Positions 13,527 to 21,764 of a stretch of DNA of 29,896 nucleotides are shown one piece after another. The stretch is from a virus. Numbering within the stretch: the stretch's first letter is position 1; each line of letters opens with the position of its first letter. The translations under genes and the position numbers were made by a program. Location of the stretch: positions 1-29,896 of IMG/VR virus record IMGVR_UViG_3300030106_000099. One strand, given 5' to 3'. Below the pieces are notes generated by a model. The model saw nothing but the letters and a program-made list of their open reading frames with translations, did not search any database and was not told the origin of the DNA.

Positions 13527-16500
13527 TTAAACTTTATACTGACCTTGTATCCAAATTCTATTTGAGTTGGTTCCTGTTGCGAGGTCGTTTGTTGTCAGGT
13601 TGGCTCCCCCTTCTTTATACAAAAGCATGACAGATGTATTTGCATCACTATACCAAAAATAAGGATTATTGCTGCCCCAAGAGTAATTAAGACCAACAGG
13701 ACCACTGTGATTACGACCTGAGTTTGTAGCAAATGGAAGACCATTTATTTGCAAATTTGAACTACTTCCACCACTAACTGCGTCTGAACCTAAATGAATT
13801 CGGAAAAACACTGTATCACCAATTCTTGTATAAAAACCTACTTGACTGTCTAAAGTTACTGCTATTGATGATGATGTGCCAACATAAGTTGGCGTAAATG
13901 TACCTTCTTCATAATGGTCTAAAATTTCACCACCAGCGGAAGCAGCTGCACCGCTTGCACTTGTGGCTGTCTGTGCAGAGAAGTCGATGCCGTGACCAGT
14001 ACCTCCAATTATTAAATTTCCATCTGAAAGTGTAAGACCATCTTCAATAACGACATTATTACCACTGTCGTGTTGTATGGTCATTCTTTTAGCTACAGAT
14101 GTTGTGCCAGAGTTTGTGTAAAACTCTAAAACTGCAACACCATCATCAGCACCCCAACCTGACTCAGAGCCACACTCAATTCTTGCTGCTTCAAGATAGC
14201 TAGTTCCATCTGCTCCTTGAAAAGTAATAGCACCTATACTATCTCCACCATTAATAGATGTAACGCTGTTAGAAGCACCACCTCTATTTTTTGCAATCGC
14301 CACGTATGCAGGAGCAGTGTTGGCTGCTGATGAAACAAATGCTGCTGGGATGTAATTTGCAGCATTATTATCCATTAAAGTTTCAACTTGAAATTTTGCG
14401 CCGAAACTTCCAACAGCATTAAACCAATCATTAAGAGTGTTTGAACCGCCTATTTGAATGTTGCCGTTGGCGTTGATTCTCATTCTTTCGTCAAGAGTTG
14501 TGTCACCCTGATTACAGGTGTAAAATGCAAGCGAGTTAGTGTTAAAATAAGTATCTACTGTCGTTCGTATCGAAGCTCGGATGCCTTCTCCTGCGGAAGC
14601 ATCTCCGGTAGAGAAATCTAACGCTCCCAGCCAGTCTCCTCCAGTATATCCGTTCTCCCATTGCGCTTCATGGTGAAGAGTAAGGACCGCGCCTTTATTT
14701 CCGGAACCGCCAGTGATATTACCAGTCGTTGTTTTGGTCAAATCTAATAAAGAAAGGGGGCTTGTAGCCCCGATCCCCACGTTGCCGCTGCTGTCGATTC
14801 GCATACGTTCCGTTGGAGTAAAAGTTGCGTCCTCACTACCGCCAGCATTACTGAACCATATATGCTGTGCACCTGCATTACTTCCAAGCTGCTGATAAAT
14901 GGCAACGCCGACGTTGGCGGTTTCATATTTAAAATTTGAGCCGTCGTGATAATAACCATGCCCCAGTCTCGTTTCTGTGTTTGAAGCACCGTCCGAAACC
15001 AATGAACCAAGTGGAGACGCACCATCGCCAACAGATAGGCCAGTCACTCCTGAAGAACTAGAGTTAGGAACACACCCAATCCCAACGTTGCCACCGCTGT
15101 CGATGCGCATACGTTCTGTGCCATTATTTGTGCCAAAACGCATTGAATTATCAGAATGAACGTATTCAATTACACCCGCATCTGAACCATCGTTAAATCT
15201 TATAGTGCTTGCAAGCGTTGATCCTAAAGAAATACCACGTTCAGTTGATGATCCATTATCGCCAACTATCAAATCATCCGCATTATTTGAGTAACCTGAG
15301 TTAGACGTTTCAGCAATCATAACCCGACCGCTACTGTCGATGCGCATACTTTCAGACCAAGTAAGTGATGCGTCTGCTCCACCACTGTTACTTGCTGCTC
15401 TATCAAATGTAATCACTCCAGATGCAAAAGTAATTTTCTCAGCAGTACCGTTTTCCACATATTTCCAAGCACTATTAAAATAGCCATTTTGAGAAATATG
15501 GAAAGAACCACTGTCATCGTCATTTATTACTGTACGATTTATTGTAAGGCTTTTTCCATTAGATGTAGTCTCTGGTGTAACTCCTACCCCCACGTTGCCG
15601 CCAAAAGTCGCACCTGCGTTAAACGTAGCCGCCCCAGCCTCAGACATATCAAGCGTCAAGGCGGTAAATCCAACACCGCCATCGTTTCCCTCAAACGTCA
15701 AATCAGAATCAGAAACTAACGTTCTAAGAACTGTTTTTGTTGAGGCATCGTTCATGTCAACAATAAATTCTTGTTGACTCCCATCTGAAAAACGAACTTC
15801 ACCTCCACTAGCATCAAGGATAATATCCCCAGCCACATCAATCGTCAGATCACCACTGGACAAGTCTATCTCTGTGCCGTCTATAGTGATGTTGTCTACA
15901 ACTACTCCAGCGTTGGCTGTTACTGTCCCACTAAAAGCAGTATTGCCAGAACTATCTATTGTCAGTCTGGTGTTTGTACCAATTGCACTTGTGCCAATTT
16001 TAAAACTGTCACCATCACCATCATCAACACCCATTGTGAATGTTTTGGTGCCACCTAAAGCAAAACCTAGTATTGGATCACCATCCGTAGCAGTATTATC
16101 TATAACAATCTCAGTAGTTGAACCATCCGTCTCTACGTTCAGCGCATCTACTTGAAGATCACTAAGAACATTTGCTGCCTTTGCACCCGATCCACCACCA
16201 TCGAAGAATATAACCGCAGTTTTACCGTTAGGTATAAGATAATCATTTGATGTGCTATATGTGCCTTGAAACACAATCAAATCTTGAGTGTGTAAGCTGT
16301 TTCTAATGTAGATAATTTTTTCTGCGTCATTTGGAGTCAATTGAAAATAAACAGTGCCTCCAAGATCAGTACCGCTTTTAATAATAACCATTCGGTTTCG
16401 ACCATTTGAAGCCGATCCATCTGTAATTGGCAATGAATTTGGAGAACCTGTGCTTCCTGTAGAAGCCGCTGTTATTTCAACCTGACCATCAAGAGCCGTA

Positions 16501-16604
16501 TCTAAAAGTTCAAGGTTTGTGTTTGTCGTATTGCCCCATGTACCAGACTGTTCGCCTGTGCCTATGAGTTCAATTCCGTTGTTAAGCGTATATGTACTAG
16601 CCAT
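13527..16604 (-). CDS. Tail fibre / receptor-binding protein, 1025 aa
   Basis: A 1025-residue Gly/Ser/Thr/Asn-rich beta protein. The N-terminus (NNGIELIGTGEQSGTWGNTT, LELLDTAL) is a conserved virion-attachment region seen in marine phage fibres. The shaft holds about six MRIDSSGNVGIG-type repeats. The C-terminus has YEEGTFTPTYVG, then strands with YTRIGDTVFF, a domain often ending such fibres. No S74 intramolecular chaperone motif is seen. Trimeric host recognition is the usual role. AGGAAAG lies before the ATG. The base composition changes sharply inside the gene (see findings). Confidence 0.85.
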   Translation of the reverse strand: MASTYTLNNGIELIGTGEQSGTWGNTTNTNLELLDTALDGQVEITAASTGSTGSPNSLPITDGSASNGRNRMVIIKSGTDLGGTVYFQLTPNDAEKIIYIRNSLHTQDLIVFQGTYSTSNDYLIPNGKTAVIFFDGGGSGAKAANVLSDLQVDALNVETDGSTTEIVIDNTATDGDPILGFALGGTKTFTMGVDDGDGDSFKIGTSAIGTNTRLTIDSSGNTAFSGTVTANAGVVVDNITIDGTEIDLSSGDLTIDVAGDIILDASGGEVRFSDGSQQEFIVDMNDASTKTVLRTLVSDSDLTFEGNDGGVGFTALTLDMSEAGAATFNAGATFGGNVGVGVTPETTSNGKSLTINRTVINDDDSGSFHISQNGYFNSAWKYVENGTAEKITFASGVITFDRAASNSGGADASLTWSESMRIDSSGRVMIAETSNSGYSNNADDLIVGDNGSSTERGISLGSTLASTIRFNDGSDAGVIEYVHSDNSMRFGTNNGTERMRIDSGGNVGIGCVPNSSSSGVTGLSVGDGASPLGSLVSDGASNTETRLGHGYYHDGSNFKYETANVGVAIYQQLGSNAGAQHIWFSNAGGSEDATFTPTERMRIDSSGNVGIGATSPLSLLDLTKTTTGNITGGSGNKGAVLTLHHEAQWENGYTGGDWLGALDFSTGDASAGEGIRASIRTTVDTYFNTNSLAFYTCNQGDTTLDERMRINANGNIQIGGSNTLNDWFNAVGSFGAKFQVETLMDNNAANYIPAAFVSSAANTAPAYVAIAKNRGGASNSVTSINGGDSIGAITFQGADGTSYLEAARIECGSESGWGADDGVAVLEFYTNSGTTSVAKRMTIQHDSGNNVVIEDGLTLSDGNLIIGGTGHGIDFSAQTATSASGAAASAGGEILDHYEEGTFTPTYVGTSSSIAVTLDSQVGFYTRIGDTVFFRIHLGSDAVSGGSSSNLQINGLPFATNSGRNHSGPVGLNYSWGSNNPYFWYSDANTSVMLLYKEGGANLTTNDLATGTNSNRIWIQGQYKV

Positions 16605-16613
16605 TTTGCTTTC

Positions 16614-17225
16614 CTATGCTGCTATGTCATCCCAACCCGGAGTTTGAGACGGTGATACGTCACTCCAAGCAGGGGTAGAAGATGGTGTTACGGGAGTATA
16701 ACTTGGATTTTGATCTGGAACAATGGTTCCCCACACGGTAATCGAACCAACTGTAGTTGTTGCAGAAACACCTGTGACTGAAACATCAGCGTTTGCTTGA
16801 ACAGAAGATATTTCTCCAACTTGTCCAGTTGCTCCGGGAACAGTGCCACTTGGAGAAACATTTGCTTTCGCAATAACTGTAACTGATAGATCAGGCGCTA
16901 CTGCCCCTGTTGCTTCAACGCCATCTGGCGATACATTTGCTTTTGCAACAACAGTTACACCGCCTACACTTCCAGACGCTGAAAGCCCCGTTACAGGAAT
17001 ATTTGCTTCTGCAACAACAGTAACTGATAAATCAGGAGCTACTTCGCCAGTTGCACCGGGTACAGTTCCATCGGGAGACACATTTGCTTTAGCAATAACT
17101 GTTAATGATCCAACGGAACCCGTTGCTGCAATACCATCAACAGAGACTTTAATAATTGGAGAACCCCAAGGCCCATCATTCCAAGTGGATCTCCCCCAAC
17201 CTGCAAATGAAGTGGACGAAGGCAT
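16614..17225 (-). CDS. Repetitive virion protein with GSVGxxTV modules, 203 aa
   Basis: A 203-residue protein. The N-terminus SFAGWGRSTWNDGPWGSP resembles a Trp-rich motif in the nozzle protein. Residues about 27-165 are built from degenerate beta repeats of roughly 18-35 residues, such as ATGSVGSLTVIAKANVSP and SGSVGGVTVVAKANVSP. The end is Pro/Ser/Trp-rich (PSQTPGWDD). No enzyme motif is present. It lies ten bases upstream of the fibre gene and ten bases after a tail-associated gene, so it is probably a tail or fibre-base component. The family looks familiar from uncultured marine phages but is unnamed to me. Confidence 0.65.
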   Translation of the reverse strand: MPSSTSFAGWGRSTWNDGPWGSPIIKVSVDGIAATGSVGSLTVIAKANVSPDGTVPGATGEVAPDLSVTVVAEANIPVTGLSASGSVGGVTVVAKANVSPDGVEATGAVAPDLSVTVIAKANVSPSGTVPGATGQVGEISSVQANADVSVTGVSATTTVGSITVWGTIVPDQNPSYTPVTPSSTPAWSDVSPSQTPGWDDIAA

Positions 17226-17235
17226 TTCTTAAATC

Positions 17236-17925
17236 TCAGGCAATTCTAATAATAGCGTTCGATGAGTCTGCCGTTGGAAAAACAACTGTAAAATCACCCG
17301 CTGTAGAGGTTTTATCACCACCAAAATCAAGAACAACTGCTGCTGGAAGCAATGGGGTTGATCCAGATGGAACATAACCTTTGGATGTATTGTAAATTAT
17401 TGCACCTCTTGCAGTAATTGTTGCTGTTCCAAAAGTTAAATCTGCAAAATCAGTCAGTGCCGTTGTGCTTGACGTTGTAGGAGTAACATTAGTTAAAGCT
17501 CCACCACCTGCACTATATCCAGTCCCACTAACCTCATTGTTTGTAGCGTAATATTTAACATCTGCGTTCATAGTTGTGCCAGAAGATGCACCAAAATCAG
17601 TGGGTACGGCACTATTTGTATATAAAGCAAGCTTATATGTATCACCAGAAAAAGTAGCTGTAATGTTAGTTCCAGACCCAGTAGCAGCATCACTTATTTC
17701 AAACGTTGTTGCGTTTGTTATAGAAGCAATTTTAGCACCAGATGGAATACCTGTGCCAGAGATATTCTGACCTACACGAATTGCTGCTGTGCTATCCATC
17801 GTAACAGTAGCGTCTGTATTCGTAGTATCTACCGTGCTATCTGTCGTGGTTGCAAAAAAGTTATGTATTCCTTGAAGCAGTTCCTGTTTGAAGGTCGTAC
17901 TCATGAAATTTCCAGAAAAGGACAT
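17236..17925 (-). CDS. Tail-associated structural protein, 229 aa
   Basis: A 229-residue beta-rich Thr/Ser/Gly protein. MSTTFKQELLQGIHNF near the start, then a module at about 28-93 (VGQNISGTGIPSGAKIASIT), then the conserved GDTYKLALYTNSAV, YYATNNEVSGTGYSAGGG and ITARGAIIYN of a widespread small phage structural family. The ATG at 17925 has AGGAG eight bases upstream, favouring it over the internal ATG at residue 8. It follows the upstream gene by one base. Likely a minor tail or fibre-attachment protein, by neighbours. Confidence 0.6.
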   Translation of the reverse strand: MSFSGNFMSTTFKQELLQGIHNFFATTTDSTVDTTNTDATVTMDSTAAIRVGQNISGTGIPSGAKIASITNATTFEISDAATGSGTNITATFSGDTYKLALYTNSAVPTDFGASSGTTMNADVKYYATNNEVSGTGYSAGGGALTNVTPTTSSTTALTDFADLTFGTATITARGAIIYNTSKGYVPSGSTPLLPAAVVLDFGGDKTSTAGDFTVVFPTADSSNAIIRIA

Positions 17926-17926
17926 G

Positions 17927-18223
17927 TCATAGTCTCCTTATAAGTTCCGCAAGATCAGGATGCCCTGCGTCATTGATTGCGTTGTATATTGTTGTTCTAT
18001 CACTCTTTACTGCTTCACGTAAATAAAACTCAATTACTTTCGTAATATTGCGCTTATAAGCAAGTGCCTGATCACGAATAGCAGGAGGTGCGGTATCTGC
18101 TACAGATACAATCTTATTTGCACATCTTTGAGCCACTTCTTCAGGAGTAAACCCACGATTGCTCGTTGTATGAACCTCTACTTTGAAGTCTTCAGGTATG
18201 TCCATTTTCAATGCAGGTATCAT
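17927..18223 (-). CDS. Conserved small helical phage protein, 98 aa
   Basis: A 98-residue protein with GFTPEEVAQRCANKIVSVAD, TAPPAIRDQALAYKRNI and DLAELIRRL, a helical family I recognise as common in marine phage structural blocks. The ATG overlaps the adaptor stop as ATGA. There are no membrane or enzymatic features. The conserved place next to the adaptor gene hints at a neck or assembly role, but the sequence does not establish it. Confidence 0.6.
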   Translation of the reverse strand: MIPALKMDIPEDFKVEVHTTSNRGFTPEEVAQRCANKIVSVADTAPPAIRDQALAYKRNITKVIEFYLREAVKSDRTTIYNAINDAGHPDLAELIRRL

Positions 18224-18867
18224 GTTTTCTCTCTAAGAATAAGGCCAGTTCGATATGCATCTGTAACCTCTTGGGACTCCCCAAAGTTTTTAACGCGAGA
18301 TAAAGCCTCAGTAAAACGTTGCGTGTAGTTTTGCACAAGATCCCCTTCACCTTTCATAAAAGTGTATGCTTCAATTAAACATCCGTACAATAACGCTACA
18401 GAAGCATTTGTGCTTAACCAAGTTGTGCCAGTATCTGCCCCTGCTGTAAGAGACGCTGGGCGATAAAAATAATGCAATTCAACAGCATAAGCAGAATCTG
18501 GTGTGGGTCCTAAAATAAAATTATCTACATCAAACATAGCGTAATATCTAGGAGCACCAGTTGTAGTTTCATTAGGGTTGAAAGACTGTATAAAATTTAC
18601 GTCCTTAAACAAAAGAAACTCTTTGTTGCTACTATTTGTAATAGATAAGCTAAAAGGCGCTAAAAAATCACTGGGTGCAGCAAGAAATCTGTTACTAGCA
18701 GTTAAATTTGCGGACTGATTTTTTCTAAAAACCTCAAGTTGAGCTATTTTCAAAATACGTTCTTCAGTATTTTTTATAAATATATTTAAATTGTTCACAA
18801 AGGTTGTCTCTGTGTTTTCAGTATAATCCTGTATTGCGGATTTTAACTCTGCAAGCGTAAAACTCAT
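18220..18867 (-). CDS. Head-tail adaptor-like protein (SU10-adaptor-type), 215 aa
   Basis: A 215-residue protein: LKSAIQDYTENTETTF near the N-terminus, FLAAPSDFLAPFSLSI in the middle, then PRYYAMFDVDNFILGPTPD, VELHYFYRPASLTAG and a C-terminal helix with YGCLIEAYTFMKGEGD. This helix-beta-helix layout and these motifs match, from memory, phage adaptor proteins of the SU10 type, which bind the portal and connect it with the nozzle. ATG overlaps the upstream stop. A generic neck protein is the safer fallback. Confidence 0.65.
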   Translation of the reverse strand: MSFTLAELKSAIQDYTENTETTFVNNLNIFIKNTEERILKIAQLEVFRKNQSANLTASNRFLAAPSDFLAPFSLSITNSSNKEFLLFKDVNFIQSFNPNETTTGAPRYYAMFDVDNFILGPTPDSAYAVELHYFYRPASLTAGADTGTTWLSTNASVALLYGCLIEAYTFMKGEGDLVQNYTQRFTEALSRVKNFGESQEVTDAYRTGLILREKT

Positions 18868-19193
18868 GATATCACCACTGTCACTGTGCCTACACTACCT
18901 ATGGCAACTAAGTTGTTAGGTGGTGTTACACCCTCTATGTCACGAAAACCTACAGGATCAAACCCATATTGAATTGATCTTTGAGATGTAAGGTTTTGTT
19001 CTGGCCTTGGATCACGAAGAGCCTGTGGATCTGGCCTTGCTCTTAAAGGTTCCAACTGAGGATGCTTTGGCTCAAATTCATCTTTACCAACTAAAAGACC
19101 ATTCCATTCCTTACGCATGTCTCTAAGTCGATACCGAAAGCCTGACCGATCTGAAATGCCATATGCCCATCTATCTGAGGCATACTTAGACAT
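18864..19193 (-). CDS. Small conserved virion protein ending in GSVGTVTV motif, 109 aa
   Basis: A 109-residue protein, SDRWAYGISDRSGFRYRLRD at the start, then WNGLLVGKDEFEPKHPQLEP and a polar Pro/Arg region with SIQYGFDPVGFRD. The C-terminus is AIGSVGTVTVVIS, matching the end of the 98-residue protein at 7410-7706. It is placed between two adaptor-like genes and overlaps both by 8 and 4 bases. I recognise the N-terminal half from marine phage structural regions; function unknown. The hydrophobic terminal strand might dock to another virion protein. Confidence 0.65.
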   Translation of the reverse strand: MSKYASDRWAYGISDRSGFRYRLRDMRKEWNGLLVGKDEFEPKHPQLEPLRARPDPQALRDPRPEQNLTSQRSIQYGFDPVGFRDIEGVTPPNNLVAIGSVGTVTVVIS

Positions 19194-19854
19194 AGCGATA
19201 ATTCCTTAAATCAGGGGCAACTCTAAATGATGCACGGTCACGATCTTCGTCCATCGCTCTATTAAATTCTTCTTCATAAACGGCCTTCAGAAGCTGAGAA
19301 CGATCAGGAGCACGTTTCATGCTTATATAATAAGATAATCCAGCAGCTAAACATGGGTAAAATCTAAAAGGGACACCTATAGTATCTATATACGTATCAG
19401 CATCATCTAATCTTGTTAAAGCATCATAAATAACAACATCTGTACTATTTTCAGGCAAAGGCCATAATTTTAAATTAGGCGTTATTTGTCTGTCTAAGAA
19501 AAATTGCGTTGAACGTCCAGTTGTTGTCTTTGTAGGAATGTTTAGATACGTGTCACGACTTATCCTGTCCAACGCAAAATCAGTGCCATCTCTTCTTACA
19601 ACTAAGCTTAGAATATCAATCACATCTGTACCAAGAGAATATTCACCATCATTGGCAGTTAATGCTTGAGTGCGCTGCTCTATAGTCCATTGATTTAAGC
19701 CCCTGTTTGCCCAATCTGCAAACATAAGATTAAGAGATCGTTTAGCTGTTTTTAAGTCATAACCTGTGCGAACCTCTAAACCACAACGCTCAAAGGCTTC
19801 TTCGATGTAATCAGCTACATCAAGCTCAAAATCTGTTGATCCTGATACCGCCAT
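19186..19854 (-). CDS. Neck / head-tail connector-like protein, 222 aa
   Basis: A 222-residue protein: an N-terminal helical part (YIEEAFERCGLEVRTGYDLK, RSLNLMFADWANRGLNQWTI), a beta middle (YSLGTDVIDILSLVVRRDGT, YLNIPTKTTTGRSTQFFLDR) and a helical end. LMxDWANRGLNQW is a signature I associate with connector proteins (gp4-like or adaptor class) of podoviruses. They bind the portal ring and stabilise packaged DNA. It overlaps the next gene by eight bases. The precise slot in the neck is not known. Confidence 0.6.
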   Translation of the reverse strand: MAVSGSTDFELDVADYIEEAFERCGLEVRTGYDLKTAKRSLNLMFADWANRGLNQWTIEQRTQALTANDGEYSLGTDVIDILSLVVRRDGTDFALDRISRDTYLNIPTKTTTGRSTQFFLDRQITPNLKLWPLPENSTDVVIYDALTRLDDADTYIDTIGVPFRFYPCLAAGLSYYISMKRAPDRSQLLKAVYEEEFNRAMDEDRDRASFRVAPDLRNYRYV

Positions 19855-20531
19855 TATTCTTCCTCACTATACAGGTTATCAAATATTCGATTTACATCTA
19901 GTGTATAGTCTAAATCGCTTTTTGAATAGTGTATATGTTGTGAGGGTTTAAAATCAGGCGCACCTTCCCCGACTTCAAACCAAGCAGGATGCGTTACACG
20001 CACACGATTATTGGGTAAAGCAACTACATTACCTGTCCAATTACCAGCATCAAGTAACTGCAAAACATGACTTTGTTTATGTTGCGCTGGGTCGTCTGCT
20101 ATTTCTGATTCCGCATAATCTACAGTAAATAGATACTTAGCGGGAAAAAAATTACCATCTATCTTTGCCATCCAAGGACACGGTGTTGCTCTGTCCATAA
20201 CGTAAACAGCATGATGGTATGATGAGCAATCCCAAGGTTGTGCATCATATGTGTTCATAGGTTCAGGCCACTCTTCTAACGGAATGTCTGCAACTAAAGC
20301 AGTTATGGGCATACGCGCCCACATTGCTCCACCATGAACAGTATCTTCTTCTTCTCCTTCTGCCTCACTACCAGTGAATATAACTTGGAAACTAAGACAT
20401 CTATTTGGCATACTCGTTACACCGATAACCATCGCGTGTAAAAATTCGCCGTGATACTCTTCATGATTATGAGTGTATTCACGGCGAACCCATGCCTTAA
20501 AATAAGGAATGTTGCTATGTAAATATGGCAT
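19854..20531 (-). CDS. Conserved structural-region protein, 225 aa
   Basis: A 225-residue acidic, aromatic-rich protein starting MPYLHSNIPYFKAWVRREYT, with HNHEEYHGEF, a conserved MWARMPITALVADIPLEEWP and PWDCSSYHHAVY. A similar protein is, in my recollection, conserved between the small basic proteins and neck genes of marine podoviruses, without assigned function. The ATG overlaps the upstream stop (TAATG), and its own stop overlaps the next ATG. Histidines and acidic residues are frequent, but no recognised metalloenzyme motif is complete. Confidence 0.6.
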   Translation of the reverse strand: MPYLHSNIPYFKAWVRREYTHNHEEYHGEFLHAMVIGVTSMPNRCLSFQVIFTGSEAEGEEEDTVHGGAMWARMPITALVADIPLEEWPEPMNTYDAQPWDCSSYHHAVYVMDRATPCPWMAKIDGNFFPAKYLFTVDYAESEIADDPAQHKQSHVLQLLDAGNWTGNVVALPNNRVRVTHPAWFEVGEGAPDFKPSQHIHYSKSDLDYTLDVNRIFDNLYSEEE

Positions 20532-20824
20532 TACTTTTTCTTTTTGGGGGAATCCTTAGTAACTTTATAACCCATTTGTTTAGCAGCCGCACGAAGCTGT
20601 GCTACTGTCATTTTGCCGCCTGCTGCTCCACCTTTTTGCATCATACGTGGCTTTCTCATTCCACCAGCAGCACCGCCCTTCATCATACGGCGAGGCTTTT
20701 TCATACCTCCTGCGGCACCACCTTTCATCATGCGGCGTGGTTTTTTCATGCCACCAGCAGCGCCACCTTTCATCATTTTTTTAACTTTGCCACCGTTACG
20801 ATAGCCTTTTTTCTTCATAGCCAT
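20531..20824 (-). CDS. Small Lys/Gly/Met-rich repeat protein, 97 aa
   Basis: A 97-residue, highly basic protein: KKKGYRNGGKVKKMMKGG, then repeats MMKGGAAGGMKKPRR at residues 17-71, then a short domain KMTVAQLRAAAKQMGYKVTK. The ATG at 20824 is chosen because AGGAG sits six bases upstream; a longer open frame begins inside the previous spacer. Low-complexity basic proteins of this kind are typical in marine phage structural blocks and may bind DNA or coat the inside of the head. It shares GGKVKKMMKGG with the GGRVKKMKGG segment of the gene at the right edge. Confidence 0.65.
   Translation of the reverse strand: MAMKKKGYRNGGKVKKMMKGGAAGGMKKPRRMMKGGAAGGMKKPRRMMKGGAAGGMRKPRMMQKGGAAGGKMTVAQLRAAAKQMGYKVTKDSPKKKK
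20612..20776 (-). repeat. 45-bp tandem repeats encoding MMKGGAAGGMKKPRR
   Basis: Four consecutive units, two identical at the protein level (15 residues), a third one residue shorter with K changed to R, and a fourth truncated unit (MMQKGGAAGGK). The copies differ mainly at silent positions. The array is inside the coding sequence, and the copies are contiguous rather than separated by unique spacers. Confidence 0.85.
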
Positions 20825-20834
20825 GACAAACTCC

Positions 20835-21215
20835 TTATGATTGGCTAACTGCACCCTTCGTGCGCTTTCTTCTACTAGACATTACTTTACCACATCCTCT
20901 AGCAACAGCAGTGCCGGGAATATTTTTACCATTAAATTTGCGTTTAGATTTTGTCTCAACAACACCACCATTATTCATATTACGAACTTTTGCTTTTTTA
21001 GTGTTGGAGACTACAGTTTTGCCCTTTTTACCAGCAGATTTTTTCTTACGTGCTGTTTTTGCGCGTTCTTCTTTTGAAAGACTTTGAGCCTTCTTTCGTG
21101 GCAAACAACGATCAGGGTTCTTTTTATCTTTGGATGTACCGCATTTACCTTTTATTTCGCCATCAGTGCCAATGCGAACCCAGTCTTGTTTTAACCATTT
21201 TTTAAGCTCACCCAT
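20835..21215 (-). CDS. Basic protein, DUF5872-like, 126 aa
   Basis: A 126-residue Lys-rich protein. The N-terminus has LKKWLKQDWVRIGTDGEIKG, CGTSKDKKNPDRCLPRKKAQ and SLSKEERAKTARKKK, a conserved pattern (two Cys, Asp-Trp-Val) that I associate with DUF5872-type small proteins found in phages and algae viruses. The C-terminal half is basic and Asn/Gly-rich. The ATG at 21215 overlaps the end of the upstream gene. The proposed role is DNA or capsid association, inferred from charge only. Confidence 0.6.
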   Translation of the reverse strand: MGELKKWLKQDWVRIGTDGEIKGKCGTSKDKKNPDRCLPRKKAQSLSKEERAKTARKKKSAGKKGKTVVSNTKKAKVRNMNNGGVVETKSKRKFNGKNIPGTAVARGCGKVMSSRRKRTKGAVSQS

Positions 21216-21495
21216 TAGATTTACCGCGCTTTTTTCTAATTGCTTCTTTACCTTTTTTAGCAATTTGAGCTTGTTTTAACTTTCCAGCTACTTTTGCTCT
21301 TTGCTCTAAGACTGTCAATATTTGTATCTTTCTAGCGAAAGGCTTGTTTATTTTTTTTACTTTTGCAACTGTATCTCTAGCATCTTTTTCTGTTGCGTAT
21401 TTTATAGAAACAGTGTCCTTGGGATTTTCATCCGTATAAAGCCTGCGACCACTTTTTTTAGGCTTCTTACCAGTTCCCTTTTTAGGATCAGCCAT
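21208..21495 (-). CDS. Small basic conserved protein, 95 aa
   Basis: A 95-residue Lys-rich protein: GRRLYTDENPKDTVSIKYAT, DARDTVAKVKKINKPFARKI and QILTVLEQRAKVAGKLKQAQ. The middle is a conserved mixed helix-strand pattern I recall from marine phages, not just low-complexity Lys. It overlaps its neighbours by one and eight bases. It belongs to the block of five basic proteins. Function unknown. Confidence 0.6.
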   Translation of the reverse strand: MADPKKGTGKKPKKSGRRLYTDENPKDTVSIKYATEKDARDTVAKVKKINKPFARKIQILTVLEQRAKVAGKLKQAQIAKKGKEAIRKKRGKSNG

Positions 21496-21764
21496 TACTT
21501 ACCTTTACGCTTACCGCCTTTTGCTTTTTTAGCATAATTTGGATCTTTACAATACTTTGATGCAGCAAGATTTGCATAAGCTGATGGATATGTATCAAAA
21601 GTGCGTTTTGCCCAAGCTTTACCTTCTGGACAAATTTTACTGCCTTTAGATTTTTTAGAAGCAGCACCACCTTTTTTAAAATACGTTAAACCTCGCGGCA
21701 AATCTTTTTTCTTTGAAGGAGGCTTTGTAATTTGTTTTCTCATTTGACTACGACCTATTGCCAT
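21495..21764 (-). CDS. Small basic protein with CPEGKAWAKRTFDTYPSAYA motif, 89 aa
   Basis: An 89-residue basic protein. The C-terminal half has KICPEGKAWAKRTFDTYP, SAYANLAASKYCKDPNYAK, a conserved Cys/aromatic pattern I recognise from marine phage proteins; the two Cys are 23 residues apart. Flanks are Lys/Gly-rich. The ATG directly abuts the upstream stop. Part of the basic block; a packaged or DNA-binding role is possible. Confidence 0.6.
   Translation of the reverse strand: MAIGRSQMRKQITKPPSKKKDLPRGLTYFKKGGAASKKSKGSKICPEGKAWAKRTFDTYPSAYANLAASKYCKDPNYAKKAKGGKRKGK

Noticed and set aside
13527-14000. An S74 intramolecular chaperone at the fibre C-terminus
   Set aside because: The C-terminal region holds a beta domain (EEGTFTPTY, YTRIGD) and no Ser-Lys catalytic motif of that family is visible.
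20612-20776. The 45-bp repeats as a CRISPR array
   Set aside because: Units are contiguous, in frame with a protein and lack unique spacers.
20525-21087. Plus-strand open frames opposite the basic protein block
   Set aside because: They are reverse-strand shadows of Lys/Gly-rich repeats, giving Phe/His/Ser/Pro-rich translations without ribosome sites.
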